Origin: Actinomycetes bacterium
GTDB lineage: Bacteria; Actinomycetota; Thermoleophilia; Gaiellales; Gaiellaceae
Length of the DNA: 7,900 bases
NCBI GenBank assembly: GCA_030624785.1
Contig: JAUXJK010000086.1
Location: 1 to 7,900, forward strand
Reading direction: 5' to 3'
Part shown: piece by piece, positions 1 to 5,858 of the stretch
Numbering within the stretch: the first letter of the stretch is position 1
Layout of the letters: each line of letters starts with the position of its first letter
Notes under the pieces: model-generated
Database searches by the model: none
The model's input: only the letters and a program-made list of their open reading frames with translations
Told to the model about the DNA's origin: nothing
Program-made: the position numbers and the translations under genes

Positions 1-486
1 CTGGCCGCCCGCGCAATGGGGGTGCCGGACAACGCGATCGGTGCAGCCCTAGCATCGTTTCCCGGGCTTCCGCACCGCCTGGAGGCCGTCGGTGCGCTCA
101 ACGGTGTCCGCTACATCAACGATTCCAAGGCCACAAACCCCGAGGCAGCGGAGCGGGCGCTCGAGGCGTTTCCGCGAGCGCGTGTGATTCTTGGCGGCTC
201 GCAGAAGGGATCCTCATTCGAGCGCCTGGCTCGGGCTGCTCGGGCGAGCTCTGTGCGTCGCGCGTATCTCATCGGCGAGGCCGCGCCGGCGATCGCGGCG
301 GCACTCGAGCGGGAAAGCGTCCCGTACGTCTGTCTGGGGAATCTCGAGATTGCTGTCGCGGCCGCAGCGAGCGATGCGCTTCGGGACGAGGTCGTACTAC
401 TAGCGCCGGCTTGCGCGAGTTTTGACCAGTTCCGAGACTACGAGCATCGCGGCGATGTATTTCGCCAGATTGTGAGTGAGCTTTGA
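1..486 (+). CDS. murD: UDP-N-acetylmuramoyl-L-alanine--D-glutamate ligase, 3' part only
   Basis: This is the C-terminal part of MurD, the cytoplasmic ATP-dependent ligase that adds D-glutamate to UDP-MurNAc-L-alanine. The frame is open from base 1, so the gene starts outside the window; about 161 residues remain of a family length of roughly 450. Visible signatures are GLPHRLE (64-84), the INDSKATN motif (115-138) whose Lys and Thr lie in the Mur ligase active site, ILGGSQKG (about 187-210), and the C-terminal PACASFDQFRDYE stretch (about 404-441) followed by RG.VF near the stop. The TGA at 484-486 sits immediately before the ftsW start region, so the two genes are almost certainly co-transcribed and translationally coupled. 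Identity is firm; only the missing 5' part limits the annotation. Confidence 0.96.
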   Translation: MAARAMGVPDNAIGAALASFPGLPHRLEAVGALNGVRYINDSKATNPEAAERALEAFPRARVILGGSQKGSSFERLARAARASSVRRAYLIGEAAPAIAAALERESVPYVCLGNLEIAVAAAASDALRDEVVLLAPACASFDQFRDYEHRGDVFRQIVSEL

Positions 487-491
487 GTGGC

Positions 492-1757
492 ATGATCGCT
501 CGAGTAGGCGCCGGCGTTCGGGGCGCGCGGGACACGAAGCGGGCGCCTGCCGATCGAGTTCAGATCGCCTATGCCGCCCTCGCGTTGAGCACGTTGGCGC
601 TTGTTGCCCTCGGTCTCGTGATGGTGTTCAGCGCAACATCCGTGCGAACGGCGTTGGCGAGTGGAGATGAGTACGCGTTCCTGCGACGCCAGGGAATGTA
701 CGTTGGGATTGGACTTGTGCTGATGTGGATTCTGGCGCGCACGCGCTACGACCGCTTGCGCCATCTAGTGGGCCCACTGTTGATCGGGTCTGCCGCACTG
801 CTGGTCGCCGTCTTGCTGATTGCAGACCCGATCAACGGAGCCCGACGATGGTTCAGCTGGGGCTCGTTCGGGCTTCAGCCATCTGAGCTCGCAAAGATCG
901 CGCTCGTCCTATGGATTGCGCTCTACCTCACGAGGCATCCAGCGCCGCGGACAGCCCGCGAGCTCATGAAGCCGATCGGCTGGGTGGTTGGCGCTTTCGT
1001 TGCCCTGATCTTCATCGAGCCCGACCTCGGAACGACACTTGCGATCCTCGCGATCGTGGCGGCGCTGCTGCTCGTGTCTGGTACTCCCGCCCGAGTTCTC
1101 GCCAAGGTCGGTGCGGTGGCCGGCGGCCTCGTGTTCGCTGCGGTATGGCTCGAGCCATACCGGCGCGAGCGTTTCTTTAGCTTCCTCGATCCGTGGGCGG
1201 ATCCCGAAGGGGCGGGATTCCAGTCAGTTCAGGCCCTTGTCGCTGTCGGCTCGGGCGGTTGGTTCGGTCGCGGTATCGGCGAGAGCGTGCAGAAGGTTCA
1301 CTATCTACCCGAGGCGACCACCGACATGATCTTCGCCGTGATAGCCGAGGAGCTTGGACTCGTCGGAAGCATCGCGACCATCTCGCTGTACGCGGTCTTT
1401 GGCTGGGCGGGGTACACGATCGCTCTGCGTTGCACAGATCCTTTCGGAAAGCGCGTCGCAGTGGGCTTCACAACGCTTGTTCTGACGACTGCCACCCTCA
1501 ATCTTTCGGCCGTGTTGGGTCTTGCCCCGCTCACAGGTGTGCCGTTGCCATTCATCTCGTTTGGAGGCTCAAATCTGTTGTCGACGCTCGTAGCGGTAGG
1601 TGTCATCCTTAACATCGCACGGAGCGATGTCCGACAAGCGAGTACTGCGTTGCCTGATCGCAGCCGGAGGAACGGCGGGTCACGTGCTGCCCGCTCTGGC
1701 CGTCGCAGAGTCTCTAAAGCGCCGCGACGTGCACGTGCAGTTCGCGGGGTCGCCTGA
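492..1757 (+). CDS. ftsW: Septal peptidoglycan glycosyltransferase FtsW (SEDS family)
   Basis: FtsW polymerises lipid II into septal glycan together with a class B PBP in the inner-membrane divisome. The 421-residue product has about ten hydrophobic segments (roughly 24-47, 69-82, 94-111, 132-147, 161-176, 179-196, 204-220, 281-305, 324-345, 350-376). SEDS hallmarks are the RWFSWG...QPSELAK block (119-135), the PEATTD motif whose Asp278 aligns with the proposed catalytic Asp297 of E. coli FtsW, and TGVPLPFISFGGSN (348-361). The context beside murD and murG favours FtsW over RodA. ATG 492 was chosen; a TTG at 483 overlapping the murD stop would add three residues. The gene runs 131 nt into murG in another frame, which gives a cytoplasmic tail (379-421) with about 13 net positive charges. 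Either that tail is real or the true end is masked by an indel; see findings. Confidence 0.95.
   Translation: MIARVGAGVRGARDTKRAPADRVQIAYAALALSTLALVALGLVMVFSATSVRTALASGDEYAFLRRQGMYVGIGLVLMWILARTRYDRLRHLVGPLLIGSAALLVAVLLIADPINGARRWFSWGSFGLQPSELAKIALVLWIALYLTRHPAPRTARELMKPIGWVVGAFVALIFIEPDLGTTLAILAIVAALLLVSGTPARVLAKVGAVAGGLVFAAVWLEPYRRERFFSFLDPWADPEGAGFQSVQALVAVGSGGWFGRGIGESVQKVHYLPEATTDMIFAVIAEELGLVGSIATISLYAVFGWAGYTIALRCTDPFGKRVAVGFTTLVLTTATLNLSAVLGLAPLTGVPLPFISFGGSNLLSTLVAVGVILNIARSDVRQASTALPDRSRRNGGSRAARSGRRRVSKAPRRARAVRGVA
1141..1162. repeat. Perfect 22-bp palindrome inside ftsW
   Basis: The half-site CGGTATGGCTC is followed directly by its exact reverse complement GAGCCATACCG with no spacer. 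Beyond a 2-nt mismatch on each side, TCGC (1135-1138) and GCGA (1165-1168) also pair, giving a 34-nt imperfect palindrome. It lies within codons for the FtsW stretch AVWLEPYRRER. The symmetry is read directly; any function is unknown. Confidence 0.9.
1188..1203 (+). repeat. Short inverted repeat (6-bp stem, 4-nt loop) in ftsW
   Basis: GATCCG (1188-1193), loop TGGG, then CGGATC (1198-1203) form a perfect small hairpin 25 nt downstream of the 22-bp palindrome, still inside ftsW coding sequence. A stem this short can arise by chance in GC-rich DNA. Confidence 0.55.
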
Positions 1758-2703
1758 GCGCATTGAGGCGCGCCTCGTGGCTGAGGCGGGCTATGAGTTC
1801 CATGCTCTCCACACGTCCGGGCTTCCTCGTCGACCCTCGTGGTCGGCTGTTCGGGCACTAGGTGGAGCAGTACAGGCCCCTGTCAAGGCGGCCCGCATTC
1901 TGCGCGCCACACGGCCGGGCGTCGTGATGGGAGGTGGTGGCTATGTGGGGGGGCCGGTGGTCATGGCCGCGCGGATGCTAGGCATTCCTGCCGCGTTCAC
2001 CGAAGCGGACGCTCATCTTGGTCTCGCCAACCGGCTTGCCGCACCATTCGCACAGGCAGGGTTTCTTGCCTATCCGGTTGCCGGTAGAGCCGGAAGCAAG
2101 TATCGAGTGGTCGGGCGTCCGATTCCACAGCGTTCAGTTGCGTCGCTAGACCGCGGCGAGGCGCGTCGGCGTTTCGGCCTGCCCGAAGAGGGCGATGTCG
2201 TGCTGATAGTCGGCGGAAGTCTTGGCGCGAGAGCGCTGAATCGTGCGGTCGTCGACGCGTTCGGCCGCGGCGGACCCTCTGTGCTCCATCTGTGTGGTGA
2301 GCGCGACTATGCCGAGCTCGCTCCTTTGCTCGAGCGCGCCGACTATCGGCTGATTGCGTTTACCGACGAGTTTGGAGCAGCGTTACGCGCGTGCGACCTG
2401 GTTGTCTCGCGTAGCGGCGGGGTTGTCTGGGAGATCGCGGCCGCGGGTGTTCCCGCGCTTCTGGTTCCGTACCCGCACGCAACCGCGGATCACCAGTACA
2501 AGAACGCTGTTCACTTCGTCGAGGGCGGTGCCGCTCACGTTGTGCGCGAGCGCGAGCTTCAACTCGGCGAGCAGGTTGCTCGACTGCTCGCCGAAAAGGA
2601 GCGATTGAGAAATATGGGAGCGGCGATGCTCGAGCTCGCACGCCCAGATGCGGCCGACGATGTTGCCGAGGGGTTGATCCTGCTTGGCAGCGTTGGAAAA
2701 TAG
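1627..2703 (+). CDS. murG: UDP-GlcNAc:lipid I N-acetylglucosaminyltransferase MurG
   Basis: MurG is a GT28-family, membrane-associated GT-B enzyme that transfers GlcNAc from UDP-GlcNAc to lipid I, giving lipid II. The 358-residue product is of normal length. Visible motifs are the N-terminal glycine loop GGTAGHVLPALA (14-25), GGGGYVGGP (102-110), the second-domain loop VGGSLGARALN (195-205), and SRSGGVVWEIAAAGVPALLVPYPHATADHQYKNA across 261-294, with Arg262, Glu269, Gln290 and Asn293 at positions conserved in the family. The usual HEQN motif reads TEAD (125-128). ATG 1627 was chosen because it places the glycine loop at the normal distance from the start and has GGAG at 1621-1624, although with only 2 nt of spacing. 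A GTG at 1600 would add nine residues. The 5' end overlaps ftsW by 131 nt, and murC starts inside its 3' end. Confidence 0.96.
   Translation: MSDKRVLRCLIAAGGTAGHVLPALAVAESLKRRDVHVQFAGSPERIEARLVAEAGYEFHALHTSGLPRRPSWSAVRALGGAVQAPVKAARILRATRPGVVMGGGGYVGGPVVMAARMLGIPAAFTEADAHLGLANRLAAPFAQAGFLAYPVAGRAGSKYRVVGRPIPQRSVASLDRGEARRRFGLPEEGDVVLIVGGSLGARALNRAVVDAFGRGGPSVLHLCGERDYAELAPLLERADYRLIAFTDEFGAALRACDLVVSRSGGVVWEIAAAGVPALLVPYPHATADHQYKNAVHFVEGGAAHVVRERELQLGEQVARLLAEKERLRNMGAAMLELARPDAADDVAEGLILLGSVGK
2668..2673 (+). promoter_or_regulatory. Shine-Dalgarno sequence for murC
   Basis: GAGGGG lies 10 nt before the TTG at 2684 and decides the murC start. The next possible TTG (2693) would be 19 nt away. 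The site lies inside the last codons of murG. Confidence 0.6.
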
Positions 2704-3907
2704 AAAGCTCTGGCTCGTCGGTATCGGTGGCGTTGGCATGAGCGGGCTTGCCCTTGTTGCCAAGGCTCGCGGAGCCGAAGTCGCTGGCTCGGACAGCGCG
2801 ATGAGCGCGACTACCGAGCGACTCGTGGCGAGCGGGATCGCCGTGACGATCGGGCATGCGGCCGAGAACGTCCCGGAAGGGTTTGAGATCGTCGCCTCGT
2901 CCGCCATTGCGTCCGACAATCCGGAGCTAGAGGGCCGGCTCGTCCTGCAGAGGGCGACGTTGCTCGCTCAACTCATCGGTGAGTCTCCCTCAATCGTCGT
3001 CGCCGGGGCACACGGTAAGACGACAACAGCGTCGATGATCGCCTTCTGCCTCGACCGGCTCGGTGATGACCCGACGTTCATGATCGGCGGCGGAGTGCCG
3101 CAGCTGGGAACCAACGCACGTGCCGGTCGAGGATGGACAGTCGCGGAAGGAGACGAGAGTGATGGTTCCTTGCTGGCGTTGTCGCCAACAATTGCCGTCA
3201 TCACCAACATCGACCACGATCACCACACGACGTTCGCATCGCGTAGTGAGGTCTCCGCTCTCTTCGACAGGTGGCTTTCAGACGGTGCGTCGGGAGCGAA
3301 GATCGTTCGCGGCGACGACGTTGATGCCGCCGAGGTCGTCGATCTTTCCGTCCCCGGTGACCACAATCGCGTAAACGCTGCGTGTGCGATCGCCGCGCTT
3401 GTTCATGCAGGTTTCGAGCAAAGGGCGATTGAGCAAGTGCTTCCCGACTTCACAGGCGTTGCTCGACGCCTCGAGGCGCACGGCGAGGTCGGTGGCGTCC
3501 TGCTGTACGACGACTACGCTCACCATCCGACCGAAGTCACGGCCACGCTGCGTGCGGCTCGATCACTCACCGCCGCGGGCCGCGTGATTGCGGTGTTCCA
3601 GCCGCACCTGTTCAGTCGAACCGAGCATCTCGCTTGTGAGTTCGGAGCCGCGTTGGCACTGGCCGATGCGGTGTGCGTCGTAGGCATCTACGCGGCGAGA
3701 GAACGGCCTAGGCAGGGGGTGAGCGCGAAACTCGTCGTTGACGCAATCAGCGACCGGCGCCAAGGCGTGCGCATCGGCTTTGCACCTCAACTGGCGGACG
3801 CGGCTCCCATCGTCTCCTCCTGGTTGCGTCCAGGCGACGTTCTTCTGACGCTAGGTGCCGGCGATGTCAATACGTTGATTCCTCTCGTTGCGAGGGAGCT
3901 AGCGTGA
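2684..3907 (+). CDS. murC: UDP-N-acetylmuramate--L-alanine ligase MurC, compact form
   Basis: MurC is the cytoplasmic ligase that attaches L-alanine to UDP-MurNAc using ATP. The 407-residue product shows the N-terminal nucleotide-fold motif GIGGVGMSGLA (13-23), the ATP-binding P-loop GAHGKTT (108-114, Lys112), EGDESDGS (155-162), NIDHDH (175-180), PGDHNRVNAA (224-233), the C-terminal DDYAHHPTEV (276-285) and FQPHLFSRT (305-313). All catalytic blocks are present, but the protein is 50-80 residues shorter than typical MurC. The loss lies between NIDHDH and PGDHN, where the gap is about half the E. coli length. The reading frame there is uninterrupted, so this looks like a genuine compaction of the central domain. 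The TTG start is supported by GAGGGG at 2668-2673 and gives a 20-nt overlap with murG. The stop overlaps the murB start, indicating translational coupling. Confidence 0.95.
   Translation: MAALENRKLWLVGIGGVGMSGLALVAKARGAEVAGSDSAMSATTERLVASGIAVTIGHAAENVPEGFEIVASSAIASDNPELEGRLVLQRATLLAQLIGESPSIVVAGAHGKTTTASMIAFCLDRLGDDPTFMIGGGVPQLGTNARAGRGWTVAEGDESDGSLLALSPTIAVITNIDHDHHTTFASRSEVSALFDRWLSDGASGAKIVRGDDVDAAEVVDLSVPGDHNRVNAACAIAALVHAGFEQRAIEQVLPDFTGVARRLEAHGEVGGVLLYDDYAHHPTEVTATLRAARSLTAAGRVIAVFQPHLFSRTEHLACEFGAALALADAVCVVGIYAARERPRQGVSAKLVVDAISDRRQGVRIGFAPQLADAAPIVSSWLRPGDVLLTLGAGDVNTLIPLVARELA
3893..3898 (+). promoter_or_regulatory. Shine-Dalgarno sequence for murB
   Basis: AGGGAG is placed 5 nt before the murB GTG (3904), within the last murC codons. 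It supports this start and the GTGA stop/start overlap with murC. Confidence 0.65.
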
Positions 3908-4803
3908 ACGAGAACGTCCCGCTTGGCCAGATGACCACCATGGGCACGGGCGGCGCAGCCAGATACTTTGCCGAGGTTGCATCGATCGACGAGGTTCAGG
4001 ACGCCCTACGCCTTGCGACGGACGAGGATCTTCCATTTGCAGTGATCGGCCTGGGGTCGAATCTTCTGGTTGCCGACGAAGGATTTCCCGGCGTGGTTGT
4101 CCGACTCGTTGGCGAGTTGGCGAATGTCTCAGTCGGCGGGCATGTACTGCGAGCAGGAGGCGGTGCATCCCTCGCCGTCTGCCTGCATCGAGCGCGTGCC
4201 GCAGAACTGGGCGGCTTCGAGTTTGCGTGCGCGATTCCCGGAACCGTTGGCGGAGGGGTATGGATGAACGCCGGCGCCTACGGCGGTGAGATGGTCAACG
4301 TATTGGATCGAGCGCTGGTCGTCGACGCTCTGGCGGCCGAGTGGCGAGATTCGGTGCAGCTCGGGCTTGAGTATCGACGATCGAATCTCACCCACGGCAA
4401 AGTCGTTGTGAAGGCCGAGATTCGGCTCTCGCCCACGGGCGGCGACGACATACGGGCCGTGATCGCCGAGATGCAGAGCCAGCGCAAGGCGGCGCAGCCG
4501 ACCAATCGTCGTACGTTCGGAAGTGTCTTCAAGAACCCGCTGCCCGAGCTCGGTGCGGGTCAGGCCGTCGAAGCCGTCGGCCTGCGGGGCCACACGCACG
4601 GTGGTGCTCAGATCTCGCCCAAGCACGCGAACTTCATCGAGAACATGGGTGACGCAGCGACCGAGGACGCACTCGAGTTGATTCGACTTGCTCGTAGCCG
4701 TGTCTACGAGCAATACGGATTGCTCCTCGAAACGGAGGTTCAGTTTCTCGGGCCACGCAGCGGCCAAGGTGGATCCTGGCCCCCCGACGACATTCTGGGT
4801 TAG
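3904..4803 (+). CDS. murB: UDP-N-acetylenolpyruvoylglucosamine reductase MurB
   Basis: MurB is the FAD- and NADPH-dependent reductase that converts UDP-GlcNAc-enolpyruvate to UDP-MurNAc, the substrate of MurC. The 299-residue product has PLGQMTTMGTGGAA near the N-terminus, the FAD-binding GLGSNLLVADEGF (49-61) and IPGTVGGGVWMNAGAYGGE (111-129), the substrate-region YRRSNL (157-162), GSVFKNP (206-212) with the catalytic Ser207 that protonates the intermediate, and GGAQISPKHANF (233-244) followed by LETEV (275-279) with the conserved Glu. Length and the GSVFKNP/KHANF pattern match type II MurB, which lacks the extra loop of the E. coli enzyme. GTG 3904 overlaps the murC TGA by 4 nt (GTGA) and has a good ribosome site. 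MurB and MurC catalyse consecutive steps, so coupling makes sense. Confidence 0.97.
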   Translation: MNENVPLGQMTTMGTGGAARYFAEVASIDEVQDALRLATDEDLPFAVIGLGSNLLVADEGFPGVVVRLVGELANVSVGGHVLRAGGGASLAVCLHRARAAELGGFEFACAIPGTVGGGVWMNAGAYGGEMVNVLDRALVVDALAAEWRDSVQLGLEYRRSNLTHGKVVVKAEIRLSPTGGDDIRAVIAEMQSQRKAAQPTNRRTFGSVFKNPLPELGAGQAVEAVGLRGHTHGGAQISPKHANFIENMGDAATEDALELIRLARSRVYEQYGLLLETEVQFLGPRSGQGGSWPPDDILG

Positions 4804-4873
4804 CCGAAGACATCAGGGGCACCAACGGGTATGTGCACGGCGGCCGAATGAGCGGTTGGACGTAGAACTCTGA
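4804..4873 (+). other. murB-ftsQ spacer
   Basis: This 70-nt gap is the only real break between murD and ftsQ. No credible coding sequence is seen in it, and no Rho-independent terminator (no stem followed by a T-run). A TTGGAC hexamer (4856-4861) resembles a -35 box but has no -10 at the right distance, so no promoter is called. ddl, often found near murB/ftsQ in other phyla, is absent. Confidence 0.6.
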
Positions 4874-5695
4874 GTGATCGCAGGAGCGGCCGGGGAAAGG
4901 CCGAACGTTGAGACAATGGAGGCAGCGGTCCCAGCGGATGGCGATGTCGCGCAACAGCGTGTCGGCACGTTGGCGTGGAGAAACGACAGGTTTCGGCTCA
5001 TCGGCGTCGCAGTATTGACGACCGCGTTCGCACTGCTTGCGTATGGAGTCGTCGACTGGACGGGCACGTTTGCGGTGCGCAACGTTGAGGTCACCGGCGC
5101 GCCGGCAGAGGTCAGTCGTGCCGTGGAGAGCGCTCTCGGCTCGCTTGCAGGTGAGAATCTCGCGTCGTTAAGCAAGCAGGAAGTTCTGACGCTTTCGAAG
5201 CAAGTACCGCAGGTTCTCGCCGTGGACGTCGATCGGGACTTCCCCGGCACGTTGAGGGTGCGAGTGGTCTTGCACGAGCCGGTAGCAGTTGTGCGATCGG
5301 GGAAATCAGCCTGGGTCGTTTCTAGGCGTGGGCAGGTGCTTGAGACAATCAAGGCGAGTGAAGCCCGCGATCTTCCGCGCGTCTGGATACCAGACGGAGC
5401 GGCATACCAGCCAGGCGACGTACTCGTCAGCTCGACAGGGCTTGCTGCGGCGCGAGCACTGGGACGACTTCCGGAGCCGTTTCCACTGCGGGTGATCTCG
5501 GCTCGCGGAAGCGTCGACGATCTATTTCTGGTGGTCGGTGTGAAGGAGCGCGTCGAACTTCGGCTTGGAGAAGCGGAGTCGTTGCGACTCAAGTTGGCGG
5601 TCGCTGCGCAGGTGCTTCGGAGCCTCGCCCCCGGCGACGCCCAGAAACTCAACTACCTCGATGTGAGCGTGCCAGAGCGCCCAGTTGCCGGCTAG
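4874..5695 (+). CDS. ftsQ: Cell division protein FtsQ (DivIB), POTRA domain
   Basis: FtsQ/DivIB is a bitopic membrane protein that scaffolds the divisome, linking early components to FtsW/FtsI through FtsB/FtsL. The 273-residue product has a cytoplasmic N-terminus of about 40 residues, one transmembrane helix (about 42-61), a POTRA domain beginning with FAVRNVEVTGAP (66-77) and containing VPQVLAVDVDRDFPGTLRVRVVLHEPVAVV (111-140), then a beta-rich FtsQ domain ending near 268 (LNYLDVSVPERP). Sequence conservation in this family is low; identity rests on architecture, these motifs and position before ftsZ. GTG 4874 follows an in-frame TGA directly, so it is the most upstream start, but it has no convincing ribosome site. 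ATG 4916 (14 codons in) is a real alternative; a 5-bp hairpin lies between the two. Confidence 0.92.
   Translation: MIAGAAGERPNVETMEAAVPADGDVAQQRVGTLAWRNDRFRLIGVAVLTTAFALLAYGVVDWTGTFAVRNVEVTGAPAEVSRAVESALGSLAGENLASLSKQEVLTLSKQVPQVLAVDVDRDFPGTLRVRVVLHEPVAVVRSGKSAWVVSRRGQVLETIKASEARDLPRVWIPDGAAYQPGDVLVSSTGLAAARALGRLPEPFPLRVISARGSVDDLFLVVGVKERVELRLGEAESLRLKLAVAAQVLRSLAPGDAQKLNYLDVSVPERPVAG
4887..4903 (+). repeat. Hairpin between the two candidate ftsQ starts
   Basis: CGGCC (4887-4891) and GGCCG (4899-4903) can pair around the purine loop GGGGAAA. The loop and the second arm contain GGGGAAAGG, a ribosome-site-like stretch ending 15 nt before ATG 4916. A role in ftsQ translation is speculative. 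Confidence 0.4.
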
Positions 5696-5718
5696 GCAGC
5701 AACAGCAAACACTCAAGT

Positions 5719-5748
5719 CGTAGACTTAGGGTTAGGGTTTAGGCTACG
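5719..5748 (+). promoter_or_regulatory. Candidate operator upstream of ftsZ: TTAGGG-like tandem repeats in an inverted repeat
   Basis: CGTAG (5719-5723) and CTACG (5744-5748) bracket three tandem hexamers TTAGGG, TTAGGG, TTTAGG (5726-5743). The left half CGTAGACTTA (5719-5728) and the reverse complement of the right half, CGTAGCCTAA (5739-5748), match the same 10-mer, CGTAGNCTWA. A third copy lies over the ftsZ -10 box (5791-5800). The element ends 21 nt before the -35 box, a typical place for a regulator or upstream binding site. The pattern is read directly; the function is inferred and no regulator is identified. Confidence 0.5.
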
Positions 5749-5769
5749 TTTTCCCTGCAAACGCGGCAT

Positions 5770-5798
5770 TTGACATGCTCAAACAAGGGGCGTAGTCT
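5770..5798 (+). promoter_or_regulatory. Primary sigma-factor promoter of ftsZ
   Basis: A perfect -35 box TTGACA (5770-5775) is separated by 17 nt from TAGTCT (5793-5798), which keeps the three most conserved -10 bases (T1, A2, T6). Transcription would start near 5804-5806, giving a leader of about 50 nt before ftsZ. This lets ftsZ be expressed independently of the upstream mur/ftsQ run, as is usual in actinobacteria. Confidence 0.78.
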
Positions 5799-5840
5799 AA
5801 GGCAGACGCTCGTGTTGAGCTTCAGGTATAGAGCACTTCA

Positions 5841-5850
5841 AGGTGAGGGG
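5841..5850 (+). promoter_or_regulatory. Shine-Dalgarno sequence for ftsZ
   Basis: AGGTGAGGGG is a strong purine-rich ribosome site. GAGGGG ends 8 nt before GTG 5859; the GGTGA part lies 6 nt before TTG 5853. It therefore allows either start, and GTG 5859 is slightly preferred. Confidence 0.65.
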
Positions 5851-5858
5851 ACTTGACC

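Noticed and set aside
4856..4868. TTGGAC and TAGAAC as a promoter for ftsQ
   Set aside because: The two hexamers are almost adjacent, and neither has a partner at 16-18 nt.
4813..5652. Minus-strand open frame of 279 codons opposite ftsQ
   Set aside because: It is Ser/Thr/Arg-rich with no recognisable motif. Such antisense frames are expected opposite GC-rich genes, and the + strand clearly encodes FtsQ.
5719..5752. CGTAG/CTACG stem followed by TTTT as an intrinsic terminator for ftsQ
   Set aside because: A 5-bp stem with a 20-nt loop and only four T residues is too weak. The repeat structure is better read as a regulatory element.
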